Notes under the pieces: generated by a model
Database searches by the model: none
Told to the model about the DNA's origin: nothing
Seen by the model: only the letters and a program-made list of their open reading frames with translations
Shown: piece after piece, positions 43,285-44,152 of the stretch
How the letters are laid out: every line of letters begins with the position of its first letter
How positions within the stretch are numbered: the stretch's first letter is position 1
Origin: an uncultured Bacteroidales bacterium
GTDB lineage: Bacteria > Bacteroidota > Bacteroidia > Bacteroidales > UBA932
Assembly (NCBI GenBank): GCA_900318355.1
Contig: ONKE01000057.1
Coordinates: forward strand, 1-44,152
DNA length: 44,152 bases
Direction: 5' to 3'
Position numbers and translations under genes: made by a program

Positions 43285-44152
43285 ATGATGTTAAACACCA
43301 TTCTCGGAGCTGTCGCAACCATAGTGGTTGTCACTCTCATCCTCGTTGCCCTTCTGCTCGTCATCAAGGCCAAGCTCACCCCTTCAGGCAATGTCGCCAT
43401 CGACATCAACGACGGCAAGAAAGTGCTCGACGTCCCTCAGGGCGGCGACCTGATGCACACCCTCGCCGACTGCGGCATCTTCCTTCCCTCCGCCTGCGGC
43501 GGCAAGGCCAACTGCGGTCAGTGCAAGGTCCGCGTCGTTGAAGGCGGCGGCGAGATCCTCCCCACCGAAAAAGGCTTCTTCTCCCGCAAGGAAATCAAGG
43601 ACGGCTGGCGTCTCGGATGCCAGGTCAAGATCAAGGACAACGTCAAGATCGCCGTTCCCGAATCCGCCCTCAGCGTCAAGAAACTCGAGTGCGAGGTCAT
43701 CTCCAACAAGAACGTCGCCACCTTCATCAAGGAATTCACCGTGCGTCTGCCCGAAGGCGAGCACATCGAATTCAAGTCCGGTGAATACATCCAGATCGAC
43801 ATTCCCGCCTACGACGTGGATTTCGCCGACATGGACATCGATCCGGAATACCGCGGCGACTGGGAGAAATACGGTTTCTTCGGCATCAAGTACAAGAACA
43901 CCGTCCCGACCATCCGCGCCTATTCCATGGCTTCCTATCCGGCCGAGAAGAACGTCATCAAGCTCAACGTCCGTATCGCGACCCCGCCGTTCGACCGCAG
44001 CCAGCCCCGCGGCGTCTTCAAGATGCTGCCCGTGCCTCCTGGCATCGCCTCGACCTATGTCTTCTCCCGCAAGCCGGGTGACAAGGTGATGATTTCCGGT
44101 CCTTACGGCGAGTTCCTCCTCCCGGAGAACGACCCGGACAGCCAGGAATACA
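43285..44152 (+). CDS. nqrF: Na+-translocating NADH:quinone reductase subunit F, truncated by window edge
   Basis: Entry subunit that oxidises NADH and passes electrons through FAD and a [2Fe-2S] cluster. 289 codons are present of an expected ~410-420. There is one N-terminal helix (VATIVVVTLILVALLLVIKA), then the ferredoxin domain with Cys71, Cys77, Cys80 and Cys112 (ACGGKANCGQC... LGCQ), then the FAD domain with RAYSMASYP (211-219). The NADH-binding domain lies beyond the edge. A second ATG follows immediately at 43288. AGGAGG (43270-43275) precedes the start by 9 bases. Confidence 0.96.
   Translation, partial: MMLNTILGAVATIVVVTLILVALLLVIKAKLTPSGNVAIDINDGKKVLDVPQGGDLMHTLADCGIFLPSACGGKANCGQCKVRVVEGGGEILPTEKGFFSRKEIKDGWRLGCQVKIKDNVKIAVPESALSVKKLECEVISNKNVATFIKEFTVRLPEGEHIEFKSGEYIQIDIPAYDVDFADMDIDPEYRGDWEKYGFFGIKYKNTVPTIRAYSMASYPAEKNVIKLNVRIATPPFDRSQPRGVFKMLPVPPGIASTYVFSRKPGDKVMISGPYGEFLLPENDPDSQEY

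Noticed and set aside
38697-44152. Rnf complex instead of NQR
   Set aside because: Subunit A lacks the Fe-S cysteines of RnfC, there is no RnfB, and the F subunit has an NqrF ferredoxin-FAD architecture.

Overview
This 44 kb window comes from a GC-rich member of the Bacteroidales. The evidence is two SusC/SusD pairs, an ECF sigma/FecR pair with an STN-bearing SusC, many lipoproteins, an nqrABCDEF operon, several promoters of the Bacteroidetes type (TTTG, about 19 bases, TAnnTTTG), and an almost complete lack of Shine-Dalgarno sequences. A Rikenellaceae-like or uncultured gut Bacteroidales lineage would fit the GC-rich, C-ending codon usage, but genus cannot be read from the sequence. No tRNA, rRNA, CRISPR array, insertion sequence or integrase was seen, and no gene-free stretch exceeds 300 bases.

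Region 1 (1-2,900, minus strand) is housekeeping: rplU-rpmA, then a terminator hairpin, then serS and a truncated eno. Region 2 (3,003-20,331) is a polysaccharide-utilisation-type locus. A single tight minus-strand operon of 11 genes runs fecR, susC (with STN domain), susD, a propeller lipoprotein, a PKD/FISUMP-like lipoprotein, a fimbrillin/FISUMP-like lipoprotein, a fimbrillin-like lipoprotein, a 52-residue Cys-rich peptide, a second fimbrillin/FISUMP-like lipoprotein, a secreted TIM-barrel/propeller fusion, and a GH97 glycosidase. The cognate ECF sigma gene is divergent, across an 84-105 base region that holds an inverted repeat. The likely logic is that SusC senses its ligand, FecR is relieved, sigma becomes active and the operon is transcribed.

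Region 3 (20,449-26,452, plus strand) holds a Bacteroidales ATPase with a degenerate P-loop, a cysteine-free class III sirtuin, rpsU with an exceptional full-length Shine-Dalgarno, and a very large AsmA-like protein. Region 4 (26,550-38,615) is a second glycan locus. A divergent internally duplicated lipoprotein faces a co-directional operon of susC, susD, two tandem DUF4434-type lipoproteins and a GH78 alpha-L-rhamnosidase. Region 5 (38,697-44,152) is the Na+-translocating NADH:quinone reductase operon, with nqrF cut by the window edge.

The least ordinary material is the surface lipoprotein and propeller set in region 2, the duplicated lipoprotein and paired DUF4434 proteins in region 4, and the rpsU translation signal. 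Functional roles for those proteins are inference.
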